Source: Nannobrachium achirus (lineage: Eukaryota; Chordata; Actinopteri; Myctophiformes; Myctophidae). Taken from it: a DNA stretch of 64,000 bases. The notes below the pieces were generated by a model. It worked only from the letters and a program-made list of their open reading frames with translations, did not search any database and had not been told where the DNA came from. The stretch is taken from NCBI GenBank assembly GCA_963921795.1, contig OY997649.1, forward strand, positions 58,219,778 through 58,283,777. Reading direction: 5' to 3'. A program made the position numbers and the translations under genes. Shown here in pieces: positions 22,603-36,428 of the stretch; the first letter of the stretch is position 1; each line of letters starts with the position of its first letter.

Positions 22603-22965
22603 CAGTGGTTCTCTACCTGTGGGTTGATGGGGGGCCCACAGACGACGTGGAAGTGACACATTAATGACTTAAATTGTTTATTTATGTATTACTGCATCAA
22701 AAGTAATCAACAAACTATAAAAAAAACTGGTCAAGCATTGGCCAAATTCTCAAATAATAAGAAATAGGTAAAAAAGCAGAGCTCAAAATAGCCAAGCTCA
22801 CAACGTCTCACGTTGCGACCCGCTGTGAGCTTGTACGTCCGCTATTCTCACAATATTTATCTGTGGAACCAGGTGAATCTAAATGGAATGCCTCAACTCC
22901 TACAATTCCAGGTGCTTATCATGGTGGAGGGGTCCCCAGTTCAAATATGATTATTGATATGATTG
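22603..22965 (+). mobile_element. hAT-c fragment (CAGTGGTTCTC end)
   Basis: It starts CAGTGGTTCTCTACCTGTGG. The body has 'actcctacaattccaggtgcttatcatggtgg' and CCCCAGTTCAAATATGATTA, also seen at 39190-39250 and 50000-50070. It is cut by the element ending at 23203. Confidence 0.65.
22785..22850. repeat. HP palindrome in hAT-c
   Basis: CTCAAAATAGCCAAGCTCAC left; TGTGAGCTTGTACGTCCGC then TATTCTCAC right. The core is AACGTCTCACGTTGCGACCCGC. Confidence 0.75.
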
Positions 22966-23203
22966 CGACCATAGGTCGCAGTTTTACCATGAGAACCGTC
23001 ACAGCTTGTCCGTCTGGACGTGTAGACTTTTTTTTACGGTCTATGGGTTTGTCGCTGTGACATCATGCTCTGATGTCAGTGTGATGTTAGGGTTCTCCTG
23101 ACATCACAGATGATGCCCTGTTAGGAGAACCACACTAACAGAATCCATATGGCAACGACAGATGGCGCGACCTCGTGCGTTTCGCCCTTAGGCGTCTTAC
23201 TGG
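22966..23203 (+). mobile_element. Candidate Helitron-like element, 3' end at 23203
   Basis: The end is CGCCcttaGGCG then TCTTACTGG, followed by T. The interior shows TGCGACCATAGGTCGCA and 'gacatcatgctctgatgtcagtgtgatgtt'. Confidence 0.5.
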
Positions 23204-23228
23204 TTTATACTGTAGTTATGTGGTGGAG

Positions 23229-23258
23229 TTCTACAGCTTATAGATCTGCTATTTTTTG
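23229..23258. repeat. HP right-arm remnant
   Basis: CTACAGCTTATAGATCTGC then TATTTTTT. The left arm is absent. Confidence 0.5.
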
Positions 23259-23295
23259 GCTATAGTTCAGAAAGAATGTCCCAAAATGTTGTTAT

Positions 23296-23682
23296 CAGTG
23301 GTGGAAAGTAACTAAGTACATAACTTTTATATATAATTTATTTAAATTCTACTCAAGTAACTATCTTGAGTTTTTTTCTTTTTACTTTACTGGAGTACTT
23401 TTACTTAAACTCCGTCTCTGATACATCTCAAAGGCGATTATTATACTTTTACTCCACCAAAATCATTTGAAATCTTTAGTTACTAGTTAGATTTTCATAC
23501 ATTTTCATACATTTTAAATTTGCAAAATTAGTATTTTCTGCCTTTGGTAGGCTACTTTAAGGACTTTTTGATACCAATACTTTTGTAGTTTTGAATTCTG
23601 GGCTTTCACTTGTAGCAGAGGTTTTTTTTCTACATTGCCGTATTGATACTTATAAGTAAAACATGTGAGTACTTTTTCCACC

Positions 23683-23686
<4 letters not shown>
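23296..23686 (+). mobile_element. hAT-b MITE without palindrome
   Basis: CAGTGGTGGAAAGTAACTAA to CTTTTTCCACCACTG. The right end abuts a (TG)n tract. No HP palindrome is present, unlike the 2720 and 5256 copies, which makes this a useful comparison. Confidence 0.85.
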
Positions 23687-23733
<47 letters not shown>

Positions 23734-23853
23734 GCGTGTGCGTGTGCGTGTGCTTGTGCGCGTGCGTTTGTGTATGAAACTCTACTCCTTTACAAAATGT
23801 TGTCATCCGCGGTTGGAACGTGTTGCTCTTGGCATGCCCACTCATCTCCTTGT

Positions 23854-23921
<68 letters not shown>

Positions 23922-23922
23922 C
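23686..23922 (+). repeat. (TG)n, (TGTGCG)n and (TG)n tracts
   Basis: TG at 23686-23728, then GTGTGC units to about 23765, and a second TG array at 23856-23920. Confidence 0.95.
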
Positions 23923-24229
23923 TCCAGCGCCTGTGGTGTGAGCGTCTAAAGAGCCAGGTTTATGTTGGCCCCGTAAAAAACGCGACGGTAGTCCTAGCCG
24001 GGGCCAAATGAATCCCTGTGTCACAGTGACCCATGCAGGAGGGGCCCCCCATGTCCCCCCCTGTGTTGCGACCCCCCCCCCATATATCACTGCTCATTTT
24101 CAGAGACCCCCCCCCCCTACCTGTGGTGAGTGGAATGCCAGCGAACAGTAACAGTCTGGCTTGTCGAAGGAGAGACACAATGAGCGATATTAACCACTTA
24201 ACCCATTAGGACCTGAGGCCCATACTACT

Positions 24230-24780
24230 AAATGCTTTCTGAGGCGGCATTCAGACGACACCGTTTCCACGAGAAAACGCCAAAATTAAACACTACAGCG
24301 TTTTAGATATGGTTGCGTCTCCGTCTGAACGCTGGATTATATAAGAGAACGCGACGACATTTTGTCGCTTTCTCTAGAGACCGTTGTCTCTAGAGTGACA
24401 ATGGTTCATCCGCACTGCACACGAGCGACGCGATGTCCCGCGAAATACTGTCCGCATATGGAGTGTTGGCCATTGCGTTGCGATGTAGCCTGAACCAATC
24501 ACAATAAATAAATAATAATGTAAAGTGTTTGGGGGGCGGGACATGGCCATTTACCATGGACGTCGCCGCGAAACCTCGCTCAAATAGAGGCTCCGCGAGC
24601 GAAAACCGGAGGGGTGGACGACGTCGCATTGTGCAGCGACGTCGCTCGCGGTAGGTCAGGACGACCTCATTCAAACAAAAGTATTTTAATGAGATTTCTT
24701 CACTCGCGGCGCATCGCTCGCGTCGCATCGCAGGCAGTGTGGATGAGCTGTTATGTGGCCTATAAATGCCAGCTGAAGCA
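24230..24780. repeat. Possible MITE with GCGACG-rich ends
   Basis: 'ggcattcagacgacaccgtttccacg' near 24247 resembles the start of the Harbinger-like element at 55129. CGTCGC/GCGACG motifs occur inverted through the interval. The ends are not fixed. Confidence 0.3.
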
Positions 24781-24942
24781 GTGGTTCTCAAACCTTTTCT
24801 TGCCAAGGAGCGCCCCAGAATATGTATCTGACAGGGGAAAAAAAAGCTGATCTACAAGCAAACAAGCAGATTCATAGGCTCTCTTTGGGTCCACATTGTC
24901 CTGCTTTTTCATTCTGTTCACTTGTTTTTGTCGATGTACAAC

Positions 24943-25198
24943 ACTGTAAAAAATAAAAGTTGAGAAAACTAAAAATTTTAAGGCAACAAACTTCAGAAAA
25001 CTTTTAAGTTAGACAATCAAACATAAAACTTTAAGTTTTGCTTAAATTGGTTTAGTTGGTGTATCTTAACATTTTAAGTTGCCTCAGCTTTTATAATTTT
25101 TGCTTAACTTAAAATTCTAAGTTGCCCTAAACTCAAAGGTTTTCTGAAGTTTGTTGCCTTAAAATTTTGAGTTTTCCCAACTTTTTATTTTTTACAGT
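24943..25198. mobile_element. MITE with long inverted repeats (ACTGTAAAAAATAAAAG)
   Basis: ACTGTAAAAAATAAAAGTTG at the left pairs with CAACTTTTTATTTTTTACAG at the right. The inverse continues through the GGCAACAAACTTCAGAAAA / TTTTCTGAAGTTTGTTGCC blocks, about 60 nt in all. Size is 256 bp and there is no coding content. Confidence 0.85.
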
Positions 25199-25239
25199 AA
25201 AAGGAGTGGTCTTGTTTTAGGTCAGACTGTGTGTTTGTT

Positions 25240-25603
25240 ATTGGGACGATATGAACATTTCATATCACGGTTATTGTGACAAAAGAAATCGTGATTTACG
25301 ATATTATCACGATAATCAAAATCCATTATCCTGGGCGGAACATTTGCCAAAAAATTGCAGATCTACAAGCTTAGATTGGCTATTTTTTGGCAAAGAGTGA
25401 TAGAGAGTGAAAAAGACTATTTTAAGTACGCATATTATAAGTAGAGGGTTTAAGACAGTGGTACCAGATATGCAGCTCGGCAAATAAAAGGTGAATTGAT
25501 CCCAGTGCATGACAGAGGATGATATCACGATAAATTAAATCTCCTCGATACGATTATCGTGAGTGTTTTTTATCACGATAAAATCGCGTATCGTCCCATC
25601 CCT
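25240..25603. mobile_element. hAT-like MITE with GGGACGAT ends
   Basis: GGGACGATATGAAC and GCGTATCGTCCCATCCC are inverse ends. The interior has ATCGTGAT/ATCACGATAA motifs. It hosts an HP palindrome at 25343-25394. Confidence 0.65.
25343..25394. repeat. HP palindrome with host-specific outer arms
   Basis: TTTGCCAAAAAATT at the left and TATTTTTTGGCAAA at the right extend the palindrome beyond GCAGATCTACAAGCTTAGAT. The central CTCACA section is missing. Confidence 0.8.
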
Positions 25604-25666
25604 ATTCGTTATTTAGAATTAACCTCTTATTTCACCGTACAGTGATGTTGCACGGCAAAAACCCTA

Positions 25667-25725
25667 CAAATAGCAGCTCTACAAGATCCATGCACTGCCT
25701 GAGCTTGCAGTGTGGCTATTTTTTG
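25667..25725. repeat. HP palindrome, diverged
   Basis: AAATAGCAGCTCTACAAGAT left; CTGAGCTTGCAGTGTGGCTA then TTTTTT right. Confidence 0.65.
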
Positions 25726-25977
25726 CAACTTTTGAAAGTTTCCGCCTGTAAAGCCGCGTGCCCAAACTCAAACTAGGAACGCTATAGGGGGAAAGTGTCT
25801 AATAGTGGTGGAGGAGGTAGGGTGTGTGTGTGCGTGCGGCGGGGGTCGGGTTTAGTGTTTTGAAACCACCGGACGCTTAGTGAGAGCACATACTTGGACC
25901 CAGGCCCCCTAACAGTGCTGTGTGTTTTGCCTGCTTGTAGTGAGCAGACGAGCCCCCGTGGCGTGCCGTACCCCCCC

Positions 25978-26111
<134 letters not shown>

Positions 26112-26184
26112 GGTGATGGTGCAATTCATTTGGCCAGCATTCCTTTGGCCCTTTAAAAGAAAGAGAGAGAGAGAGCACACCAAT

Positions 26185-26224
<40 letters not shown>

Positions 26225-26294
26225 TGTGCACGCGCCCGCACAGGCATGTATAAACAAACTCTCAGGGACAGGTTAATAGGACCCGGAGTCCACA

Positions 26295-26375
26295 TAGTAG
26301 GGTAGAGGGGGTGGGGGTGGGGTGGGGGGGTCTCTAGGGGTACGGAAGGGGGTGTGTTGGGGGGCTGTTGGGGCA
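26295..26375 (+). other. G-rich, potential G-quadruplex
   Basis: Repeated GGGG runs between 26298 and 26370 on the plus strand. Confidence 0.55.
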
Positions 26376-26570
26376 TAACTTATACCTGTGCATATCGCGG
26401 CCCAAGACCCAAACCCTGTCCTGCACTGGAACAGCCTCACATTCCTCTCCCTCGCTGCTTCCCACTGACTGCACTGCACACACTTCAGACTGTTATGCTC
26501 TGTCATAATGACCAGGGACGTGCACAGAATGTTAGAGAGGCAGGGGCTGAACTTTCTAAAAGGGCCTTTT

Positions 26571-26632
26571 GGTGGAAATATCGAAAATAGCAGACCTCCA
26601 AGCTCACAAGGCATCGCGCTGCAAGATATACC
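26571..26632. repeat. HP palindrome with host-matching outer arms
   Basis: GGTGGAAATATC precedes GAAAATAGCAGACCTCCAAG. The far side ends GATATACCAC, which pairs imperfectly with GTGGAAATATC. The inner right arm is reduced. Confidence 0.6.
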
Positions 26633-26652
26633 ACACACTGAACAAAGCATAA

Positions 26653-26907
26653 CCAGTAAGACTCCCTAAATCGGGAGATAAGCGACCGTCAGGTCGCATA
26701 CACAAACTTTAGAAGGCAATGTCAATCAGGAGGGAATATGGGAAATGGGACAGATCCATGTTGATGACATGACTGTAGAGATACTGAGTACCGCTTTGGG
26801 TGATTCTAGGGCCAAATCTGTAGGAGCAGTGTCCAAAAATGTGTTTTGCAAGAATCTGCCTCATGTTGACGCTAGAAGATGGCCATGTGAGAAATGAGGG
26901 GTGTTGG
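26653..26907 (-). mobile_element. Candidate Helitron-like element nested in element A
   Basis: On the minus strand the 3' end is CTCCCgatttaGGGAG then TCTTACTGG, followed by T. The sequence matches 5960-6092 through 'cacatttttggacactgctccta'. The host continues on both sides as GCATAA..TCAAGTCAATACTGG. Confidence 0.5.
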
Positions 26908-27179
26908 TTAATCAAGTCAATACTGGAGATGTTGCATACAGCATGGATTTCTACACAGAGAGGGCAATTCTTTCGACATAAGATGCTGCATTCAAGTTCA
27001 GGAGAGTTTGGACAAGGCAATTATCTTCAATGCCGCCTTCAGGTAGAGGGCATTTGCGTTTCTTTCACCATAGTAAAAACTACATTCATGGTCTGGAGAG
27101 GGCACTTTTTACAGACGGATAAAAGGGCAAGGGCTCAAGCCCCCTTTGATGTCTATGTGTGCACGTGCCTGATAATGAC

Positions 27180-27180
27180 G

Positions 27181-27244
<64 letters not shown>

Positions 27245-27260
27245 TTGTGTGTGCGTGTGC
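27180..27260 (+). repeat. (TG)n microsatellite
   Basis: About 30 TG units, then short TGTGCG variants. Confidence 0.95.
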
Positions 27261-27261
27261 G

Positions 27262-27435
27262 CGTGATCTTGAGTGTTTCCAATTTCCAATACTTTTACTT
27301 CTACTCCACTACATCTCGGATCCAAATATTATGCTTTTACTCCACTACAATTATTTTAAAACTTTAGTTACTAGTTACTTTTCAGATATTAAATTATAAT
27401 ATTATAAAACGTACATTAATCACTTTAGCCCCATT
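27262..27435 (+). mobile_element. hAT-b internal fragment
   Basis: 'ttgagtgtttccaatttcc', 'cttctactccactacatctcggatcc' and 'cactttagccccattttata' match the 2720 copy. Confidence 0.65.
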
Positions 27436-28022
27436 TTATACCTAGGCTATTTGCTATTTGCCCTTTTGGGCCAATATATGGAGCTGACTGATTTGTTTGT
27501 GCCCGATGCCTTGACAGTAGTCGCGTTTCCATAAATCTTTTTCGAAAATAGGAAGCCAATCATCAGAAAGCCGAGAAAAGAAAATGCGCATTTTGCCTGT
27601 TTCCATCCACTGATAAAATGCGATTCTTGGGCGATAGTTCATGAAATAGGCTAAGCAGTCGGACATGCGCTATTTTTGTGAGACACATTATTGAACATGC
27701 AATCTTACCCATGGCTCTTCAGCCTATAGATTTCATATATAAGATAAGAGAGAGAGAGAGAGAGAGAGAAGAGACACTGTAGGCTCCACTGTAGGCTAAT
27801 TCACCCCCGCAACAGCATGCGCACGATAACAGCTGATATACAGTAAAAGATCATCACAGCCTTTTCATAGATTCCATATAGTTTCATCGTTTGACAGCGC
27901 AATCATCAAGTGTACAGGTATTTTGGATTCATGTCAATTTGTGTTTTCAGATATTTAACCACTTGAACCGTCAATACTTAATAAACTTGACCTTTCACTC
28001 TGTACTTAGTCTGCTTTTTTTC

Positions 28023-28563
28023 TAGGCCTGTGCAAAAAAATCGATTCACTATATTATCGTGATGTTAATGCTGGCGATTCAATTAATCGATTTTCAAAGT
28101 TCAGAATAGATTTTCCCGGTTTTATTTATTTATTAAAAAAAAAAATGTTTTTTTTTTTTGATTTTTTTTTAAAGGCAAAATTAACCTGATGGTGAAATAA
28201 CCACTTTCAGTCAGAGTAAGTACAGGTCCTAAAGGAACAGTTTTCTGGCATCTTGACCAGGAACATGTTGTTGTAATGTTGTACCACTGGCACTTTGGCT
28301 GAAATAAATGTCAGAAAGATTGACTGACTTTATTTGGCTGCATTGATTTGAAGTATATGATTCAACTTTTAATGTTTTATATTGTTTAGAATTGTTTTAA
28401 AATGTTTCAATATAAAAAAGCTGTAATTTTTGGGGGAAAATCGCAATAATCGTGATTCGAATCGCAAATCGCAGGAAAACGTAATAATCGTGATATAATC
28501 GAATCGTCAGCCTATGAATCGAAATCGAATCGAATCGGGAAAAAGTGAATCGTCACAGGCCTA
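28023..28563. mobile_element. hAT-like element, TAGGCCTGT ends
   Basis: TAGGCCTGTGCAAAAAAATC opens and GTGAATCGTCACAGGCCTA closes. It is rich in AATCGAATCG motifs. The T-run flanks make the duplication ambiguous. Confidence 0.75.
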
Positions 28564-28590
28564 TTTTTTTCCCCTCTACATCAAATCTCT

Positions 28591-28635
28591 TTGCCGAAAA
28601 TAGCAGATCTACAAGCTCACAGCGTATTTTTGGCT
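28591..28635. repeat. HP palindrome, right arm deleted
   Basis: TTGCCGAAAATAGCAGATCT then ACAAGCTCACAGCG joins directly to TATTTTTGGC. Confidence 0.7.
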
Positions 28636-28889
28636 AAAATTCTCATGGAGACAAGGGTTCAAATGGTTAATAGAAAAAAGGAGGGAAAAAAAAGGTTTCT
28701 ATCAAACAAAGATTTGGAGGACCCCCTGTAGTAACTGAGGACCCCCTAGTGGTCCCGGACCCCCTGTTGAAGACCCTTGGAGTAGATTAAATTATCACAA
28801 AATTGAAATAATAAGGTAAAATAAAACATACCTCAAAATTGCAGTAAGTATAGTACATTTACTTAGTTACTTACAGCACTGCACTGTAA

Positions 28890-29540
<651 letters not shown>

Positions 29541-30316
29541 TCAACCAAGAACTGGAATCCATTGTGCACATTATGAACGGCTGCCCCGCTTTCAAGGGAT
29601 TGTATACGGCACGCCACGATCGCATTGTGGATTTGACAGCAAAAGAACTGCGCCGTGCCACTGGACAACACATAATATTCCATATTAACAAAAAAGCTGG
29701 AAAGCTTCCCCAGTACTCCGGACATTGTCATGATCAATGAATCCACCAAGTCAGTTCTCATCTTAGAAGTTGGATGCTTTTTTGACGTGTACATGGACAC
29801 CTGCTTTAGCTATAAATGGTCAAAATATCAGCCCCTTGCAAATGCCATCTCTGCTTGTGGTTATAATTGTAAAATTATAATTGTGATATTTGGTAGCCTA
29901 GGGCATGTTCATAAAATGTGTGTGAGAGGACTCCAACTTTCTGGACAGGCAAAAAAATCTGCAAAACAATTGGCTAAGTTCTGCTCTGTGTCTGCCATCA
30001 TTGGCAGTCACTTTATTTGGAAAAGACGGTGCCATCTATATCCATCCATAGTTTGTGTTTCTATGAACATTGCCATGACCATATCCTATTACCCCATGGT
30101 TTTTAACATTGTGTTGCTATATTCTATATATAATCTTTTTGCCCTGTTTTTGTTGTTTTCAAAATTGAATGTTTTGTTGTTGTTGTTTTCACATTTGACT
30201 GTTTTTATTTTCCTTGAAATTGTGTGTTGTATTGCCCTGTTGTGAAGTGCACAGAGGCCCCTCGGGGTGATTTTGTACTATAAATAAAAATAAACTGAAA
30301 CTGAAACTGAAACTGT
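29541..30316 (+). pseudogene. Restriction-like-endonuclease LINE, 3' fragment
   Basis: After the microsatellite the translation has ELESIVHIMNGCPAF, then YTARHDRIVDL. This is the H-x4-C end of the CCHC motif found before the endonuclease of R2/R4/NeSL-type LINEs. A frameshift near 29710 moves the frame to TPDIVMINESTKSVLILEV, then YKWSKYQPLA, consistent with the PD..D/E..K endonuclease core. Further residues (GQAKKSAKQLAKFCSVSA) complete the C-terminus, with a stop near 30245 after decayed sequence. The 3' tail is ACTGAA repeats (30293-30316). It is 5'-truncated and non-functional. I cannot choose between Rex6/Dong-like and HERO/NeSL-like groups. Confidence 0.7.
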
Positions 30317-30542
30317 TTCATGATCTGCCCTATAGCCTAGGGAATTAAGGACATTATCTGTGAACATGATCTTTTGCACTGTACTGCATTGCTTCTTATT
30401 ACTATTGGATTTTGATGATTTATGTCTCCAATCGTAATCCAATAAAGGAATTGTCCTGACAGCCAATCAGCGTTGATGTTGTCCGGAGACAGGGAAATGT
30501 TTTGGGTGTTTGGTTTTCGGACTCCCTTTTTTCCAGGTATTT

Positions 30543-30562
30543 CTTGTAGATCGGCTATTTTC
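30543..30562. repeat. HP right-arm remnant
   Basis: CTTGTAGATCGGCTATTTTC without a left arm. Confidence 0.55.
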
Positions 30563-30649
30563 GATTGGTCGAATGTATATATACAGGGCTGAAGCTGTTA
30601 ATGCATGTTTTGTAATAATAATCTAAATCTATAAAGTAACTAGTTCAAA

Positions 30650-30804
30650 TAAGTGGGGTAAAAGTACAATATTTGGATCCGAGATGTAGTGGAGTAGAAG
30701 TAAAAGTATTGGCAATTGAAAATACTCAAGTAAACTACAAATACCTCAAAATTGTACCCAAGTACATTACTTAATTACATTTACTTAGTTACGTCCCACT
30801 ACTG
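30650..30804 (-). mobile_element. hAT-b fragment, reverse
   Basis: 'gtacaatatttggatccgagatgtagtggagtagaag' to TTAGTTACGTCCCACTACTG is the reverse of the family 5' part. Confidence 0.65.
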
Positions 30805-31309
30805 CATAACATAAAAGAACAATAAGAAATCTGCAGACCAGGTAGGTTGATCCTTAAACTCCATCCCAGAACAGCCTTTTATAAGCCTCTAGTGGCTCAG
30901 AGTGCAGGGGAAGAGGATCACTTTAAGTAGATTAGCTCTAAGTCCTCCATAAAGAGCAGCTCAGTAAGCATCATTTAGTGGACCAGGTTCCGTACTATTA
31001 TTTTTATTCTACTGTATTAACACCGTCTGGACCCCCATAGGAAACTCTTTCGACTCGGGGCAGCCCTGTAAATAACTTTTTCCTCCACGGCACCCCTGAA
31101 TTACACAGTTCATTTTTAGAATCTTACATCATATTACGCAACATAAATATGCACAATCTTTCCAGCTGAGATACGGTACAGGTTATACCGTATGTCACAG
31201 AGAAATATCCGTTTCCATCAGAACTGACTGAAAACAACTTTATACTTGATGTTTAACCAAGCATATCAGGTCTGTTTTACTAAGCATAGTGAAGTGATAT
31301 TGATATAGG

Positions 31310-31827
31310 CAGGGCAGGAATTTCATGGAGGCTGTGAAGGCCATGGCCGCCGTTGCCCCTCAGTTTGGCCTTGTGCCCCTCAAAGTCAAACCAATGGCAT
31401 GACCTGAGGCCACAGTGGCCTTAATGCCCCATATGACTCTACCACTTCTCCTTTGTCTCTTTCTTGTCATGTAGTCACCAGTGTCTCTTTCTTGTCATGT
31501 TGACACCAGTGTCTCTTTCTTGTCATGTAGACACCAGTGTCTTTTGTTGAGATTCTGAGTCCCCATCTTTAAACCAATCCAGTGGCTTTGATTGGTACAG
31601 GGCTGAGCATGAATCAGATTGTAATTACAATCATGTATCTATTTCACTACACATTAGGTTATCATCCCTAACCCTTAAATTCAACAAATTATTTCAATGG
31701 ACCAAAATCTTGTTTTATTTGATGGCCTAAGCTTCCTGCCCTGGCATTTGGCCTTTTTGCCCTAAAAAAATGGACAACACCAAAGGCCAAGTGGCCTTGC
31801 CCCTAAAATGACAAAATTCCAGGCCTG
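31310..31827 (+). mobile_element. hAT-e MITE with internal triplication
   Basis: CAGGGCAGGAATTTCATGG to AAATTCCAGGCCTG. The flanks GATATAGG and GATGTAGT agree at 6 of 8. A tandem of about 3 units (TGTCTCTTTCTTGTCATGT plus AGTCACCAG type) lies at 31451-31552. Confidence 0.75.
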
Positions 31828-31915
31828 GATGTAGTGATATTGATGAATTCCAAATATCATCAAATGATTCTACGGCATCAAAGCATCCCCCACTTTGGGA
31901 AACCCTGCTCTAGAA

Positions 31916-32035
31916 AACGTCACTTCCCTGAGCATATAGATCTCCGCCAGGCCAGGTTGCCTATTCCAGGGGCTGTGTTGGTCGTGAGGTGCAGCCGTTA
32001 ATCAGTACACAAGGAAGCTGTGGAACTAGGGGCCT
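31916..32035 (+). repeat. Dispersed relative of the tRNA-array spacer
   Basis: 'gatctccgccaggccaggttgcc', then 'ggtgcagccgttaatcagtacacaaggaagctg' aligns in order with 54440-54515 (TCTGCCAGGCCAGGCTGTC.. GTGCAGCCACCAGGACACG.. AGGAAGCTGCAGG). No tRNA accompanies it. Confidence 0.55.
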
Positions 32036-32311
32036 GTCAACAAATCTTTCACAACAATCTCACAAAAGATGGAGAAAACAGTCGTTGCCAATTGGAATAG
32101 AATCTACTAAATATGTCTTGCTTATATGACGTGACTACATACAATGTGCACCGATTTGTGCCAGACAGTTTTGTATGTATGATTATGTAAGAATAGTGGA
32201 GATGTGCATTCTGCAAAAAAAAAAAAAAAATGGTGGTTAATGTTTATCCTGTATGAGTTCTCTCTCCTAAATGGATGTAATTGATATCTCGACCTGAAGA
32301 CATAATCTTCT

Positions 32312-32372
32312 GTTTGCTAAAGAGTCGGAGAGGCGGGGAGAGTCCTGTTGCTGAACAATGATATCACAATAT
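32312..32372. repeat. Dispersed repeat D, copy 2
   Basis: 'gtttgctaaagagtcggagaggcggggagagtcctgttgctgaacaa' matches the 3345 and 45975 segments. Confidence 0.5.
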
Positions 32373-32509
32373 ACTGAGAGCTATTTTAACACTTATTTTA
32401 ACTAAAGAAAGTCACTTTCATCCTTGTTAGTACAGTAAGTTGTTCGGGGTCGGCTCTGCACTTGGTTCACTATTTTACACTTTTTTTAATATAACATTTT
32501 TCTTCACCC

Positions 32510-32610
32510 AAAAATACCCAATCTACAAGCTCACAACTTGCTGGCAGTTAATACATTTTTCTCAGAAGTTCCCCCCAGAATACGGACACTATGGGTTCAA
32601 GTGGCTATAA
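32510..32610. repeat. HP left-arm remnant in a hAT-d scrap
   Basis: AATCTACAAGCTCACAACTT, then 'ctcagaag..gttcaagtggctataag', as in hAT-d. Confidence 0.5.
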
Positions 32611-33265
32611 GTGAATGCAGCGCCAACTTTTAGGTCTTTCGTGTTATCTGATGAGAAGGTGTGTGCACGCTGGACACTGTGGACAGTCGGTGCGTGCTGT
32701 GGTCCTGTGCGGTCCTGTGTGACTATTTGGACCGTCAACGTTCAAACAAACCCAGCCATCTCTCCCGTGCGTTTCACCTGGAGCCTTCAGGAATCATACG
32801 CCGACTGACGCATCCAGTCAGACACCCAGACGTTTCGCCCCACGATGACGAGATCACCGTTTGTTATGACTCCACGGGACGCGGGACGGACAGACAGAGA
32901 CACACACCCACCCACACACAGACAGCACAACGCCGACAGAGAAGACAGGACACCAAGATGTGAAGATCCTTAGACAAATATCCTCCACATGGCTTTGTGT
33001 CCTGTGGTGGGAAGTAGCCAAGTACATTTACTCAAGTACAGCACTTAACTTGAGTGCAATTTTGCCACGCTTTACTTGACCTTTACAATGTTCACTTTTC
33101 AATACTTTATGCTTCTTCTACGCCACTAATTCTCAGATGCAAATGTCATACTTGTTTACCACTGCAACTATTTGAAAACTTCAGTTACAGGTTTCTTTAT
33201 AGATTTAGATTATTATGACAAAATACTTTAGCCTCGATCTTAAACCGTTATTTCATGTCAGTTTG

Positions 33266-33315
33266 AGAATAAGCCAACATGCAAACTCACAACGCGCCAC
33301 ATTGTGAACTTACTG
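33266..33315. repeat. HP palindrome, diverged
   Basis: AATAAGCCAACATGCAAACT / CATTGTGAACTTACTGAG around CACAACGCGCCA. Confidence 0.6.
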
Positions 33316-33380
33316 AGAAATGTTGAAAACCTTAAAAACAATATATGTATAGGCTACATACAAAGGTTAACTAGGTAACT

Positions 33381-33586
<206 letters not shown>

Positions 33587-33720
33587 CCTTTATATTGTAT
33601 CTCAATTCGAAAGTTGAAATACAGCCCTTTTATTTTGCTTGTAAAAACAGAGTATGTGGTATTGCTACTTTTACTGCGGTAAAAAAAAGAAATCAGAGTA
33701 ATTCTTCCGCCTCTGTTAGT

Positions 33721-34250
33721 ACTTGGGCTGAAGAGAAACACGGCGGTGTTGACTTAGCGTGTGTGGCACATGCTCCGTGTACGTCACACATTTTCTCCCG
33801 GTTCCTTTTTTTAGGCCGCAAATCCTGGGTTTATTTGAGCAGCTCTATCACAGTCTGCCATGGTGCAGGCTTTCATGTACGTTCGGCTCTGCAGGAACAA
33901 GTGGCCTAGCTGGAGATAGCAGAGCTTGTTTATTTCTTTGCTTCCCCGACAAAATAAGCCATTGTGTTTTGGTCTGGGTTGGAGTTTAAAAAAGGGTCTG
34001 ACGTGGGATTCCTACGATGCTGTCAGCAGTTTACCGGGACACACTGTAGATCAGTGGTTCTCAACCTTTTCAGGCCGCAACCCCCAAAATAACTATATTT
34101 GAACTGGGGGGACCCCTCCACCCCCACCCCTCACCCCCTCAGCCTGCACAGGCACTTGGAATTAATTGTAGCAGTTTGCATTACATTACAGTTAGTTTGA
34201 CTTGATCTATTCCACTGTGAAAAAATCTTTTTCACAATTTCTGCCTCTAA
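33721..34250. other. Unassigned DNA with a hAT-c start at 34053
   Basis: CAGTGGTTCTCAACCTTTTC at 34053, then CCGCAACCCCCAAAATAAC, matches the hAT-c left end. The rest is unassigned. Confidence 0.45.
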
Positions 34251-34431
34251 TATTTGTCAAGACAGATGTCCAAGACAGCCCATATCTGTGTGGCTGGTTC
34301 TACAGACAGGGATCTCCATATATAGGTACCAGGGATCTCCATATATGGGTCCGATATACATCACTGGCCAGATGGCCAAGACATGGCGCGACCTCGCCCT
34401 GAAGCTTGTCGCCCTTAAGGCGTCTTAGTGG
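34250..34431 (+). mobile_element. Candidate Helitron-like element, 3' end at 34431
   Basis: GCGACCTCGCCCTGAAGC is followed by hairpin CGCCcttaaGGCG and TCTTAGTGG, then T. Two 'ggatctccatatat' units precede it. Confidence 0.45.
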
Positions 34432-34765
34432 TGATGTTATAATTGTGGAAAGACCTACCTACAGTACCTGCAAAATAAGGCAGCCATGATAACGCAGAAG
34501 CAGCCAATGAGATGAGCTATAGTAGGTGCACCCATGCAACTATCCACTTTCAAACTGTTTTAGTCATGGATAGGCAAACATTCCAGAATGATCAATTTAT
34601 TCATTTTTGTAAAGATTTTTTGTTCATTCATTTTTCATACTCCCAGCCCCATGCGTCACAACGGAATCCATTGTGAGCTAATATTGGCACTGAAGTATGG
34701 GAATGAAGTGGTTAAAAATGTGCGTTTCAACAATACCTGCAGTGTCAACCAAACCACATGTGCAC

Positions 34766-36428
<1,663 letters not shown>

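Larger units (their letters stand above)
26513..27171 (-). mobile_element. hAT-like element A with perfect target duplication
   Basis: CAGGGACGTGCACAGAATGT and GTGTGCACGTGCCTG are the ends. ATAATGAC at 26505-26512 is repeated at 27172-27179. It contains an HP palindrome (26582-26630) and a later candidate Helitron insertion (26653-26907). The 186-aa frame across it is not a gene. Confidence 0.9.
27846..28785 (+). mobile_element. hAT-d copy split by another hAT-like element
   Basis: 'tcacagccttttcatagattcc' to 'gtacttagtctgctttttt' precedes, and 'cccctctacatcaaatctctttgcc' to CCCTGTTGAAGACCC follows, the insert at 28023-28563. The 5' end is missing. Confidence 0.75.

Noticed and set aside
24390..24806. 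138-aa minus-strand frame as a gene
   Set aside because: It lies in a GCGACG-rich possible MITE and no domain is recognised.
26839..27399. 186-aa open frame as a gene
   Set aside because: It spans element A, a TG microsatellite and a hAT-b fragment, so it is a chance read-through.
34652..34690. HP copy around CGTCACAACGGAATCCATTGTGAGC
   Set aside because: Only the inner few bases pair and the outer arms are absent, so it is too weak to count.
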